From NCBI RefSeq assembly GCF_009711125.1, contig NZ_WMIB01000012.1, positions 53,408 to 117,407 of the forward strand: a stretch of DNA of 64,000 nt. Direction: 5' to 3'. The first letter of the stretch is position 1; each line of letters starts with the position of its first letter. The notes under the pieces were generated by a model. The model was not told the DNA's origin, searched no databases, and saw only the letters and a list, made by a program, of their open reading frames with translations. This DNA comes from Metabacillus mangrovi. GTDB taxonomy: Bacteria; Bacillota; Bacilli; Bacillales; Bacillaceae. The translations under genes and the position numbers were made by a program. Positions 41,231 through 49,407 of this stretch are shown piece by piece.

Positions 41231-41800
41231 ATGAATCAGAAGCTTAAAGAGGTTGTGTTTTTACTGGACCGCAGTGGATCGATGGCTGGCCTTGAACAGG
41301 ATACAATCGGCGGCTTTAATGCGATGATGAAGAACCAGACCGAGCGCGGCGGCGACTTAAAAGCGACCGTTGTCCTTTTTGATGACCAATATGAATTGCT
41401 GTGGAACGGAGCGGATGCAGCGGAAGTCCGTCTGACGGAAGAAGATTATTATGTGCGCGGGGCTACGGCCATGCTTGATGCGATTGGCAAGACCATTACC
41501 GATGTAGGCCTCCGGCTGAACGATACACCAGAGAATGAAAGGCCGGGCAAGGTGACCTTTGTGATCACAACAGACGGGATGGAGAACGCGAGCCGAAATT
41601 TCACGTATGCAAAAGTGAAGGAATTGATCTCCCATCAGAGAGAGGCGTACAGCTGGGAATTTCTATTCCTGGGCGCCAATATTGATGTCATGCAGGAGGC
41701 AGACAGTCTGGGGATCCAGGCAGAGTGTGCCCATGAATTTTCAGCCACCTCTGAGGGAATACAGGTTTTGTACTCCTCGATTGAACAGTCATTAGACTGA
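41231..41800 (+). CDS. VWA-domain protein
   Basis: A 189-residue protein that is almost entirely a von Willebrand A domain. The metal-ion-dependent adhesion site is intact: DRSGSM (Asp13, Ser15, Ser17), a Thr in GATAMLD and an Asp in TTDGMENAS. There is no signal peptide, so it acts in the cytoplasm, like TerY-type VWA proteins of stress and conflict systems. ATG 41231 follows GGAGAAAGGGG. The divergent HTH-like gene is a likely partner. Confidence 0.87.
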   Translation: MNQKLKEVVFLLDRSGSMAGLEQDTIGGFNAMMKNQTERGGDLKATVVLFDDQYELLWNGADAAEVRLTEEDYYVRGATAMLDAIGKTITDVGLRLNDTPENERPGKVTFVITTDGMENASRNFTYAKVKELISHQREAYSWEFLFLGANIDVMQEADSLGIQAECAHEFSATSEGIQVLYSSIEQSLD

Positions 41801-41880
41801 GTAACCTGCACCTCCGGGAGTTTTAGTCTCTCATGCAGTGGGAAGAAGAGGGATAGCAAGTAAAACGGAGGCGACTATTT

Positions 41881-42666
41881 ATGGGGAAAACTATTTTTAT
41901 TACTGGAGCAGGAAGCGGACTTGGAAGAGGGGTAGCGCTTGGACTTGCAAAACAGGGCCATCACATCATTGCCACCACGGAAACGACTTCGCAAAAAACG
42001 GATTTAATGCTGGAAGCTGAAAAGCAGGGCTTAAATATAGAAGTATTTAAACTTGATATCCAAAATGACAGGGACCGTGCTCAGATTGAAAAATATGATA
42101 TAGATGTATTCGTGGCCAACGCGGCCATCAACGAGGGCGGTCCGCTTGCAGAAGTGCCGATGGACCGGTTCCGCGAGCTGTTTGAAGTGAATGTTTTTGC
42201 AACGCTTGAAACCGTCCAGGTTGCAGCGCGCAATATGGTGAAAAAGGGAAGCGGGAAAATCATCTTTATGAGTTCGATGGCGGGTATCTCCGCCACGCCG
42301 TATGTAGGTCCATATACCGCAACGAAGCACGCAGTGGAAGGCATCGCCCAAACGATGCAGGCGGAGCTGAAGGATTTTGGAGTCCAGGTAGCGACCATTA
42401 ACCCGGGAGCCTATGATACCGGGTTCAACGACCGGAGTGCAGAAGAAAAATGGAAGTGGTTTGACGAAGAAAAGCATTTTACGAAAAAAGAAGATATGCT
42501 GAAGCAGTCAGAGGGGCTGAAGGATCAGTTTGACCCTCAGGATATGATCGAAAAAATGATCGAGATTATCCCGGCCGACCACCACAAGTTCCGTACCGTT
42601 CACCCTGAAGAGACGGAGAAGCAGCTTAAGGAGACAGAGCAGGAGCGGTGGACGATGGAGATATAA
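41881..42666 (+). CDS. SDR-family oxidoreductase
   Basis: A 261-residue classical short-chain dehydrogenase. The cofactor site is TGAGSGLGRG near residue 9, NAA follows at about residue 81, the catalytic Ser lies in FMSSMAG and the Tyr-Lys pair in YTATKHA. The absence of Arg after the glycine motif and ATTETT in place of an acidic residue suggest NADP(H). The substrate is unknown. It has its own ribosome site (GGAGG) and terminator. Confidence 0.88.
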   Translation: MGKTIFITGAGSGLGRGVALGLAKQGHHIIATTETTSQKTDLMLEAEKQGLNIEVFKLDIQNDRDRAQIEKYDIDVFVANAAINEGGPLAEVPMDRFRELFEVNVFATLETVQVAARNMVKKGSGKIIFMSSMAGISATPYVGPYTATKHAVEGIAQTMQAELKDFGVQVATINPGAYDTGFNDRSAEEKWKWFDEEKHFTKKEDMLKQSEGLKDQFDPQDMIEKMIEIIPADHHKFRTVHPEETEKQLKETEQERWTMEI

Positions 42667-42667
42667 A

Positions 42668-42696
42668 CAAAACCGGGAAGCTTTTTCCCGGTTTTT
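42668..42696 (+). terminator. Terminator of the SDR gene
   Basis: AAAACCGGGAA / TTCCCGGTTTT stem with a short loop and TTTTT end, right after the stop codon. Confidence 0.92.
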
Positions 42697-42832
42697 CTCG
42701 TTGTTGAAACCTGCATGGCCAAAGGGTAACTTAAATTTCGGCAGAATCGGCCAGAGTCAGTTCAGGAACGGGAAAAAAACAGACCAGCCAAATTTCTTAC
42801 CGGAACAGCCAAAATAAACAGGGGGCGTCTAA

Positions 42833-42929
42833 ATAAACAAGAATTGACAAATTCGGTGCTCTTTCCGCAACCAGCCGTCAAATTCCTTAGGACGATCTAT
42901 TTAAAAGCACCGCCACTTGACTTGTTTAT
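42833..42929. repeat. Long imperfect inverted repeat at the 3' end of the CPBP gene
   Basis: ATAAACAAG (42833-42841) and CGGTGCT (42854-42860) are matched in inverse by AGCACCG (42906-42912) and CTTGTTTAT (42921-42929). The element overlaps the stop codon of the minus-strand gene. No T-run gives it terminator character. The preceding 42697-42832 stretch holds no gene. Confidence 0.5.
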
Positions 42930-43621
42930 CCCGCAGCAGTCAATGCTACCGCTATTCCGTTAAACAGTGCATGTATAATGATCCCGGGCCAGACGGATCC
43001 TGATTTTTCGTACACCCAGGCAAAAATGACACCGGAAACAAAGTTGACTGGCAGGGTATTGTAGGTTGGGATGTGTACGATGGTAAAAATGATGGAACTG
43101 ATTAGGATGCCTGCGGATATACCCCATTTCATTCTTATCCATTTATAGATGAATCCTCTGTAAAAGATTTCTTCATATATAGGAGAGATGACGGCTGCTG
43201 AAACGAATCCGATCAGGACTGCTGTCTGGGCAGGTGAGGATTCGAGTGCTTTGGTTTTCTGATTTTCAGCCCCTATCCCAAGTTCACTCATCAAAAGAAG
43301 GATCAGGATGCTGGCTGCAATAAGGGCAATGGTGCCTCCGAAGATATGAATCCAGTATCGCGGGGAAAAGCTGCGGAGCCCGATATCCCTCCAAGACAGC
43401 TTATGAGGTCTGATGGCTACGACATATACCCCTGCGGTAAGGAACAAAGCAATCGCTAAACCCGTTAGCGTACCTGCCAAAAGAGAATCCTGAAGGTATC
43501 CGTATACATAAGAGTAAAAGCTGTTTTCAATTATGACCGGTACAGCTGCAAGAGCGAGTACTAGCAAAAGAGTAAATTCCTTCCATGTCCATTCCGTTGT
43601 TCTGAATACTTGCTGACTCAT
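42926..43621 (-). CDS. CPBP-family intramembrane metalloprotease
   Basis: A 231-residue membrane protein of the CAAX protease/bacteriocin-processing family. Motif 1 is ISPIYEEIFYRGF with the EExxxR signature, motif 2 is FTIVHIP and motif 3 HALFN, all intact. There are about seven helices. Such proteases process prenylated or small peptides or confer bacteriocin immunity. It is divergent from a MerR-type gene, and a MerR-style promoter at 43653-43683 reads toward it. Confidence 0.88.
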   Translation of the reverse strand: MSQQVFRTTEWTWKEFTLLLVLALAAVPVIIENSFYSYVYGYLQDSLLAGTLTGLAIALFLTAGVYVVAIRPHKLSWRDIGLRSFSPRYWIHIFGGTIALIAASILILLLMSELGIGAENQKTKALESSPAQTAVLIGFVSAAVISPIYEEIFYRGFIYKWIRMKWGISAGILISSIIFTIVHIPTYNTLPVNFVSGVIFAWVYEKSGSVWPGIIIHALFNGIAVALTAAG

Positions 43622-43652
43622 GAATCATGCCTCCATAAAGTATGTTACTTTT

Positions 43653-43683
43653 ACTATAAAGGGTGACGCAGCGTCACCTGCAA
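43653..43683 (-). promoter_or_regulatory. MerR-type promoter with 19-bp spacer for the CPBP gene
   Basis: On the minus strand TTGCAG (43683-43678) and TATAGT (43658-43653) are 19 bp apart, the over-long spacer typical of MerR-activated promoters. The spacer contains the perfect dyad GGTGACGC-N-GCGTCACC (43662-43678), overlapping the -35 end by one base. The neighbouring MerR protein should bind here and untwist the DNA when it senses its ligand. Confidence 0.8.
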
Positions 43684-43707
43684 ATCTTTTTTTAAAAGGC
43701 AGGGATC

Positions 43708-44442
43708 ATGTTGGGATATTCAACGGGAGAAGCAGCAAAGAAGCTAAACATTTCGGTGCGCACACTCCGCTACTATGACCAGATTGGACTCGTACGTCCG
43801 GCACATAAGCAGGAGAGCGGTAAAAGGTATTATTCGGATGAAGATTTATTACAGCTTGAGAAGATCATTCTCCTTAAAGAGGCCTCTTTGTCTCTCGAAG
43901 ACATCAAGAAGGTTATTCAAAAAGTGACGATTCAGGAAGTGCTGTCCATTCACCGGATGGAGTTGAAAGAGGCAATCATTCGTATGGAACACGCTCTTCA
44001 GCATACAAACACTCTGTTGAATGTTGTTAAAATTGAAGGGACCCTCCGCTGGGAGCAGCTGCTTCTGCTTATTAAGAACGGATCGGAAGCTAAAGAGAGA
44101 AAGAAAGACCTTGGTGAATGGTTTAGTACGGAAGAACAAGCTCTGCTGATGGAAAAGCTGCCTAAACTGGAGAGCGAAAGTGGAATAACGCAAAAGTGGA
44201 TCAACCTGCTGAAGCGGATTGAATGGTGTATAGAGGAAGGGAAGAGCCCGAATTCAAAGGAAGGCAGGCTAATTGCAGAAGATATCCGTATTCTTTCAGA
44301 GGAAATGTTTGATGGCAACCATTCGCTTATGGAAAAGTTTTGGGAAGTTAGAAAGTCCGAAGATGTCTCAGCAAACCTGTTCCCTATTGATCGAAGAGTC
44401 ATTTCATTTATCGAAGAGGCCATGGAAAGCATGGAATCATAG
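43708..44442 (+). CDS. MerR-family regulator with long effector domain
   Basis: A 244-residue regulator. The N-terminal MerR domain reads YSTGEAAKKLNISVRTLRYY, then DQIGLVRPAH and the wing region RYYSDEDLLQLEKI. A dimerisation helix follows, then a helical C-terminal domain of about 120 residues of the TipAS-like kind, which usually binds hydrophobic drugs. It is divergent from the CPBP protease gene, whose promoter it probably activates. A ribosome site AAAGGCAGGG precedes ATG 43708. Confidence 0.88.
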   Translation: MLGYSTGEAAKKLNISVRTLRYYDQIGLVRPAHKQESGKRYYSDEDLLQLEKIILLKEASLSLEDIKKVIQKVTIQEVLSIHRMELKEAIIRMEHALQHTNTLLNVVKIEGTLRWEQLLLLIKNGSEAKERKKDLGEWFSTEEQALLMEKLPKLESESGITQKWINLLKRIEWCIEEGKSPNSKEGRLIAEDIRILSEEMFDGNHSLMEKFWEVRKSEDVSANLFPIDRRVISFIEEAMESMES

Positions 44443-44479
44443 AAAAAAGCTGTGCCTCCCGCGAAGACAGCAGCTTTTT
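44443..44479 (+). terminator. Terminator of the MerR gene
   Basis: AAAAAGCTG / CAGCTTTTT stem with a TG/CA extension across a one-base bulge, followed by T residues. Confidence 0.8.
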
Positions 44480-44480
44480 G

Positions 44481-44663
44481 TTATACAAGTGTATTCCACA
44501 TTGCTTTTCTGAACGGACTTTTCCTTGCTGTCAGCAAACGGGTACGGCTCCATTTCTGATTTTTCATATAGGACTGCCTATTCTTTTCATCAACCCCCAC
44601 GAACTGAACTCCTGCGATAAAGGCGAACAAATAAGGTAGTACATAAGAAGCAAGAGGCAGAAA
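44481..44663 (-). pseudogene. Possible remnant of a membrane protein gene
   Basis: On the minus strand a frame closed upstream by TGA (44664-44666) encodes 60 residues that look protein-like: one hydrophobic helix (LPLASYVLPYLFAFIAGVQF), then a basic tail with KNQKWSRTRLLTARKSPFRK and MWNTLV before TAA. There is no plausible start codon or ribosome site, so it may be the 3' end of a lost gene. Low confidence; composition is the only evidence. Confidence 0.35.
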
Positions 44664-44698
44664 TCAATTCTATCCAAAAAGAGGATGCTGAACACTGC

Positions 44699-44727
44699 AC
44701 GGGGATACCGTTGTTATCCCCGTTTTT
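44699..44727 (+). terminator. Orphan intrinsic terminator
   Basis: ACGGGGATA / TATCCCCGT with a seven-base loop and TTTTT. It reads on the plus strand, but no plus-strand gene ends near it; the nearest, MerR, already has a terminator 220 bp upstream. Confidence 0.7.
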
Positions 44728-44742
44728 AAAACAAAACATCTA

Positions 44743-44772
44743 AAAGAAAAAGCCGTTGAGTAATCAACAGCT
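44743..44772 (-). terminator. Terminator of the small gene at 44780
   Basis: On the minus strand GCTGTTGA / TCAACGGC with loop TTAC, followed by TTTTTCTTTT. Confidence 0.8.
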
Positions 44773-44779
44773 GAAAAGG

Positions 44780-44965
44780 TCAGGAGCGCTGGATAGCGGA
44801 CGTAGAGAAGTTTTTGATCATCTTCTGCAGGTTCCGGTGTCCTTCTCTCAGTTTAATGGTTTCTTCCAATATTTTTTGGAACCCTTCCAGGTCCCGGTCC
44901 GAAGCGTTCAGTAACGATTTGGGTATCCCCTCAACAATTTGCTGCAGTGTCATATCTGTATTCAC
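44780..44965 (-). CDS. Small helical protein of unknown function (61 residues)
   Basis: A 61-residue open frame starting at GTG 44965, preceded by AAGGTGG, and ended by a dedicated terminator. The product is predicted helical and amphipathic (LQQIVEGIPKSLLNASDRDL, then KILEETIKLREGHRNLQKMI), soluble, without cysteines. Ribosome site plus terminator argue for a real gene. I do not recognise the family. Confidence 0.6.
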   Translation of the reverse strand: MNTDMTLQQIVEGIPKSLLNASDRDLEGFQKILEETIKLREGHRNLQKMIKNFSTSAIQRS

Positions 44966-45256
44966 CCTTTTTTGCCACCTTTCTCTTTGATAGGGCGTTC
45001 TTTCTCCCTATCTATTAATTACTTGGCGGTTCTTTTTTCTCCTGCAAAAACATGCCGATAAATATCTACATAAGCTGAGGCGGGAATAGGAAATACAGGC
45101 GGGTTTTGGTGGTTTATGCTGATTGATTACCCAAAAGGTGCGAAAGAAGGGCGCTTTCCAGACAAATGAGCAAGGACTCACTTCAAGAAAGAAGGAATAT
45201 AAAAAATAGATGCACATGAAGCTCATCAGCAGTAACACAGAGGCCCTCTTCAAACG
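44966..45256. other. Gene-poor stretch before the tandem repeats
   Basis: About 290 bases with no convincing gene, promoter or structured element. An 81-codon minus-strand frame at 45008-45253 lacks a ribosome site and has a cysteine-rich, random-looking composition. Confidence 0.5.
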
Positions 45257-45376
45257 GATATCGGCGGAAATTTGAATATATCGGTCAAATCCACAGGATA
45301 TCAGTCAAAATATGGATATATCGGTCAAAATCTAAATATATCGGTCAAAATCCTGATATATCGACTTTTCGACAAA
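45257..45376. repeat. 20-bp degenerate tandem repeat, six units
   Basis: Six consecutive 20-bp units start at 45257, 45277, 45297, 45317, 45337 and 45357. The core TATATCGGTCAAAATC is intact in two units and changed by one to several bases in the others. The period is exact although the sequence drifts. No stable reading frame uses it. Confidence 0.85.
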
Positions 45377-45395
45377 TTTCGCCGACTTTATTTAG

Positions 45396-45571
45396 TTCGA
45401 CTCACTCAAACCAGATTCCCAGCCCCAAACCCAATTCGACTCCCCAAACCAAATCCCAGCCCCAAACTAGTTCGACTCCCCAAACCGAATCCCAGCCCCA
45501 AAACCAGTTCGACTCCCCAAAGCCAAACCCCCAACCCCATTCGCCAATCCCCCTAAAACCCAAAAACCGAA
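45396..45571. repeat. C-rich degenerate tandem repeat of about 36 bp
   Basis: Units begin TTCGACTC at 45396, 45435, 45471 and 45508, with a decayed unit at 45540. Each contains CCCCAAACC and then CCCAGCCCCAAA. Unit spacing varies from 32 to 39 bp. It directly follows the 20-bp array and ends about 70 bp before the GH31 gene. The strand asymmetry is extreme: almost no G on the plus strand. Confidence 0.8.
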
Positions 45572-45643
45572 ATAATCGCCCTTCCCCCTGAATAAAATGG
45601 TCTGGACTAGCCTCTTTTGGCTCGTGATCAAGGCGGGGAGGAT

Positions 45644-48013
45644 ATGAACCGGATGAGTTTACTTCCGCATCATTATTTTTTGTTCACTGGCAGCAACGGA
45701 AATGTCCTGCAATTTAGGGGACAGGAGACGATTGTTCGACTATTCATTTTAGAGCATGGACTGATCCGTGTGCTTTTTACGAAAGGGCCTGAGCCGCAGC
45801 TTGGCAGAACGTGGAGCATTGCACCGGGTTTGGAAGACCTTCCGTTTGAAGGGCGTGACCGCCTTGATACGTCGGGATTTTCGCTTCCCGATTATTTTAT
45901 GCAGCAGACCGGCCAGGTTTTTTCCATCCGGACCGGCAGGCTTCAGCTTGAAATCGAGCTGGATGGCTTTAAAATCAGCTGGTTCTTTAAAGAAGGAGGC
46001 GGCGATTGGATCCCAGTTGCCCGGGACCGCCGCACCCAGGCGTACATCTTCAGTGAAGGACCTGCCCACTATTTAGAGCGGGATCCGGAAGAGCAGTATT
46101 TCGGGCTTGGGGAGAAGACGGGTCCGGTGAATAAGCACGGCCGCCGGTACCGGATGCAGCCGATGGATGCGATGGGGTATGATGCGGAAACGACGGATCC
46201 GCTCTACAAGCATCTTCCTTTTTATATCACCAGAAATCCGAAGTCCGGGATTTCCTATGGACTGTTCTATGACCACTACTGCACATCGGTCTTTGATATG
46301 GGGGCCGAGCTCGATCAGTATCACGGGTTATACCGCTATTTTCAGGCAGAGGCGGGGGATCTGGACTATTACTTTCTGGCCGGTCCGCAGGTGAGAGATG
46401 TGACAGAGACCTATGCATGGATGACAGGAAGAACTGTTTTTCCGCCAAAGTGGAGTCTCGGCTACTCCGGCTCATCGATGAGCTATACAGAGGCACCGGA
46501 TTCACAGGAGAAGCTCGGTGAATTTCTTGAAAGTTGCAGCCGGCACGACATACCTTGCTCCTCTTTTCAGCTTTCTTCAGGTTATACCTCAATTGGCGGC
46601 AGACGCTATGTGTTTCATTGGAACCGGTCAAAATTTCCCGATCCGGGAGAGCTCGCCGAAACGTTCGCGGCATCCGGGGTGAAGCTGTGTGCCAATGTAA
46701 AGCCGGCTCTTCTAAAGGACCATCCACTTTTTGAAGAAGCGAAAGAGCTGTTTATCCAAAATGCGGACACTGGGGAACCGGAAATGGCTCAATACTGGGA
46801 CGGTGCTGCAGCGTTTCTCGATTTTACAAAAGCGGAAACCGTGAGCTGGTGGAAAGCAAAAGTGACAGAGACCCTCCTTCACTATGGAATCGCCTCGCTC
46901 TGGAATGACAACAACGAGTACGAAATCTGGGGCAGGACGGCTGTATGCAGTGAGACCCTTCCTTTCCATCTCGTCCGGGCCCTGCAGCCGCTCCTTATGA
47001 TGAAGGCGTCCTTTGAAGCACAAAAGGAACACAGCCCGGAGAAAAGGCCTTATCTCATCTCCCGCTCAGGTGCGCCAGGGATGCAGCGATATGTTCAGAC
47101 TTGGACGGGCGATAACCGGACGAGCTGGAAGACGCTGAAGTACAACATCCGGATGGGAATCGGGCTAAGCCTCTCAGGTATATACAATTTCGGCCATGAT
47201 GTCGGCGGATTTTCGGGACCTGCTCCCGATCCGGAGCTGTTCGTCCGCTGGATTGAAAATGGCGTCATGCATCCTCGTTTTACGATTCACTCCTGGAATG
47301 AGGATGGGACGGTGAACGAGCCGTGGATGTATCCCGACATGCTTCCTTACGTGAAGAAACTGATGGATTTCAGGACTGAAATCCTTCCGTATCTTTACAC
47401 CGCACTTTATGAAGCCCACATGGATGATAAACCGGTGATCCGGCCTGTGTTCTATGACCATGAACAAGATGAAAAGACCTTCACGGATTGCGATGATTTT
47501 ATGCTGGGGGATTCGCTCCTTGCTGCTTCCGTCACGGAGCCGGGGCAGACAGAGCGCTCCGTCTATCTGCCAGTGCATGAAGGAGGCTGGTATGAGTACC
47601 ACAGCGGCAAATGGCACGAGGGAGGGAGGACTGCTATTATGCCGGCACCGCTCGGACAGGTACCGCTTCTCGTAAAAGGCGGCAGCATCCTTCCTGTCCA
47701 ACTGGCTGAAGAAAGAGGACTGCTTGTTTTTCCGGCAAAAGAGAAAGCCTACTCTTCGTTCCATTTTTTCGAGGATGATGGTGAATCCCTTCTTCAAAAA
47801 GGAAGCTTTGCCGTTTTGCACGCCGAACTCCTTTCCAATGCCGAAGAAATTCAGCTGCAGATCTGGAAAGAAGGGGGATTTGTGCTTCCGTACAAAACGA
47901 TCGAACTCCGGTTTCCGGAAGCAGAAAAACGAAAGCTCGTCATTAATGGAACGGATTATGGCAGGAGCCGGACAGCCGTTTTTCATCTAAAAGAAGGAGG
48001 GAGAAAACCATGA
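45644..48013 (+). CDS. Glycoside hydrolase family 31 enzyme (alpha-glycosidase)
   Basis: A 789-residue GH31 protein. The N-terminal beta-sandwich is followed by the (beta/alpha)8 barrel with LWNDNNEYEIWGR, in which Asp422 is at the nucleophile position (WxDMNE in many family members), and by the acid/base region YVQTWTGDNRTSW. Other markers are YFGLGEKTGP and GHDVGGFSG. There is no signal peptide, so it acts on imported oligosaccharides. It is coupled to uxaC through an ATGA overlap, which suggests that it releases a hexuronic acid, an unusual role for GH31. The start at 45644 is chosen by ribosome site; 45653 is possible. Confidence 0.88.
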   Translation: MNRMSLLPHHYFLFTGSNGNVLQFRGQETIVRLFILEHGLIRVLFTKGPEPQLGRTWSIAPGLEDLPFEGRDRLDTSGFSLPDYFMQQTGQVFSIRTGRLQLEIELDGFKISWFFKEGGGDWIPVARDRRTQAYIFSEGPAHYLERDPEEQYFGLGEKTGPVNKHGRRYRMQPMDAMGYDAETTDPLYKHLPFYITRNPKSGISYGLFYDHYCTSVFDMGAELDQYHGLYRYFQAEAGDLDYYFLAGPQVRDVTETYAWMTGRTVFPPKWSLGYSGSSMSYTEAPDSQEKLGEFLESCSRHDIPCSSFQLSSGYTSIGGRRYVFHWNRSKFPDPGELAETFAASGVKLCANVKPALLKDHPLFEEAKELFIQNADTGEPEMAQYWDGAAAFLDFTKAETVSWWKAKVTETLLHYGIASLWNDNNEYEIWGRTAVCSETLPFHLVRALQPLLMMKASFEAQKEHSPEKRPYLISRSGAPGMQRYVQTWTGDNRTSWKTLKYNIRMGIGLSLSGIYNFGHDVGGFSGPAPDPELFVRWIENGVMHPRFTIHSWNEDGTVNEPWMYPDMLPYVKKLMDFRTEILPYLYTALYEAHMDDKPVIRPVFYDHEQDEKTFTDCDDFMLGDSLLAASVTEPGQTERSVYLPVHEGGWYEYHSGKWHEGGRTAIMPAPLGQVPLLVKGGSILPVQLAEERGLLVFPAKEKAYSSFHFFEDDGESLLQKGSFAVLHAELLSNAEEIQLQIWKEGGFVLPYKTIELRFPEAEKRKLVINGTDYGRSRTAVFHLKEGGRKP

Positions 48014-49407
48014 AAAGGTTTATGGGCGAGGATTTCCTGCTGGAAAGCGACAGTGCGGAAATCCTGTATCACCAATTTGCGAAAAACATGCCGATCTATG
48101 ACTATCATTGTCACCTGAATCCCGACGAAATCGCGGAGGATAAGCAGTTTCAAAATCTGACTGAGATTTGGCTCACAGGCGATCATTACAAGTGGAGAGC
48201 GATGCGGGCAAACGGGATCCGGGAGGACTGGATAACCGGCGGGGCGGACGATCGGGAAAAGTTCAGGGCTTGGGCCGTTACAGTTCCGAACTGTGCCGGG
48301 AATCCGCTGTACCACTGGACTCATCTGGAGCTGAAACGCTATTTCGATGTGGATGTGCTGCTGAATGAAAAAACGGCAGATGACATCTGGGAGCATTGCA
48401 ATGTGCTGCTGCAGAGAAAGGAGTTTTCTGCGCAGAGCCTCATTAAACGGTCGAATGTCCGCGTGATTGTTACAACTGACGATCCCGCTGATTCGCTTCA
48501 AAGCCATAAAGCAATAAAAGAAAATCCGGCTGCGCCGGCTGCTGTTTTTCCTGCTTTCCGGCCAGATAAAGCATTGGAGATTGGGAAGGAACTGTTCATC
48601 CCTTTCGTTAAGGATTTATCTGGCGAAATCAAAACGTACACTGATTTTCTTGATGCCCTGGAACAGCGGGTTCATGTATTTCACAGGGCCGGATGCCGGA
48701 TTTCAGATCATGGGCTGGAGGAGCTGCCGTTTGAAGCATGCACCCTGCAAAAGGCGGCTCATATTTTCCGGAGGGCTTTAAACGGGGAGCCTCTTACCGT
48801 TCAGGAGGAAAAACAGTATAAAACGTTCACTCTGCTCTTTTTAGGAAGGCTTTATGCCTCACTTGGCTGGACGATGCAGCTCCATATCGGGGCTCTTCGC
48901 AATAACAACAGCCGGATGTTCAGCCTGCTCGGGGCGGATGCAGGGTATGACAGCATGAAGGATTTTCAGCTGGCACAGCCATTGAACGGGTTTTTGAACG
49001 AGCTCGATAAAACAGGGTCCCTCCCAAAAACGATCCTGTACAATCTGAATCCGGCTCATAATCCCGTCCTCGCCTCGACGATCGGCAATTTTCAGGGAGA
49101 AGGCATCCGAGGAAAAATTCAGTTCGGTGCAGGCTGGTGGTTCAACGATCAGAAGGATGGGATGATCAAGCAGATGGCGGACCTTGCCGGAATGGGGTTT
49201 TTAAGCCACTTTACCGGAATGGTGACAGATTCGCGCAGCTTTCTTTCTTACACGAGGCATGAATATTTCCGGAGGATCCTTTGCAATATGATGGGCGGCT
49301 GGATTGAAAAAGGAGAGATGCCGGGTGATTATGAACTGGCCGGAAAAATCGTTCAGGACATTTGCTATCACAATGCCAGCGCCTATTTTGGATTGGAGGG
49401 AGCATAA
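48010..49407 (+). CDS. uxaC: Glucuronate isomerase UxaC
   Basis: A 465-residue amidohydrolase-fold enzyme converting D-glucuronate to D-fructuronate, or galacturonate to tagaturonate. Typical features: [16 protein letters not shown] near the N-terminus with the metal-binding Hx[34 protein letters not shown] and the C-terminal [20 protein letters not shown]. The length is normal. It overlaps GH31 by four bases upstream and uxuA by one base downstream. Confidence 0.96.
   Translation: MKRFMGEDFLLESDSAEILYHQFAKNMPIYDYHCHLNPDEIAEDKQFQNLTEIWLTGDHYKWRAMRANGIREDWITGGADDREKFRAWAVTVPNCAGNPLYHWTHLELKRYFDVDVLLNEKTADDIWEHCNVLLQRKEFSAQSLIKRSNVRVIVTTDDPADSLQSHKAIKENPAAPAAVFPAFRPDKALEIGKELFIPFVKDLSGEIKTYTDFLDALEQRVHVFHRAGCRISDHGLEELPFEACTLQKAAHIFRRALNGEPLTVQEEKQYKTFTLLFLGRLYASLGWTMQLHIGALRNNNSRMFSLLGADAGYDSMKDFQLAQPLNGFLNELDKTGSLPKTILYNLNPAHNPVLASTIGNFQGEGIRGKIQFGAGWWFNDQKDGMIKQMADLAGMGFLSHFTGMVTDSRSFLSYTRHEYFRRILCNMMGGWIEKGEMPGDYELAGKIVQDICYHNASAYFGLEGA

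Noticed and set aside
45008..45253. 81-codon minus-strand frame
   Set aside because: It begins with a TTG lacking a ribosome site and shows no family-like pattern.
45272..45556. Proline-rich 94-codon plus-strand frame
   Set aside because: It is a by-product of the two tandem-repeat tracts: no ribosome site, and the composition changes exactly where the repeat type changes.
45396..45571. C-rich repeats as a CRISPR array
   Set aside because: Units vary in length and sequence throughout; there are no constant repeats with unique spacers and no cas genes in the window.
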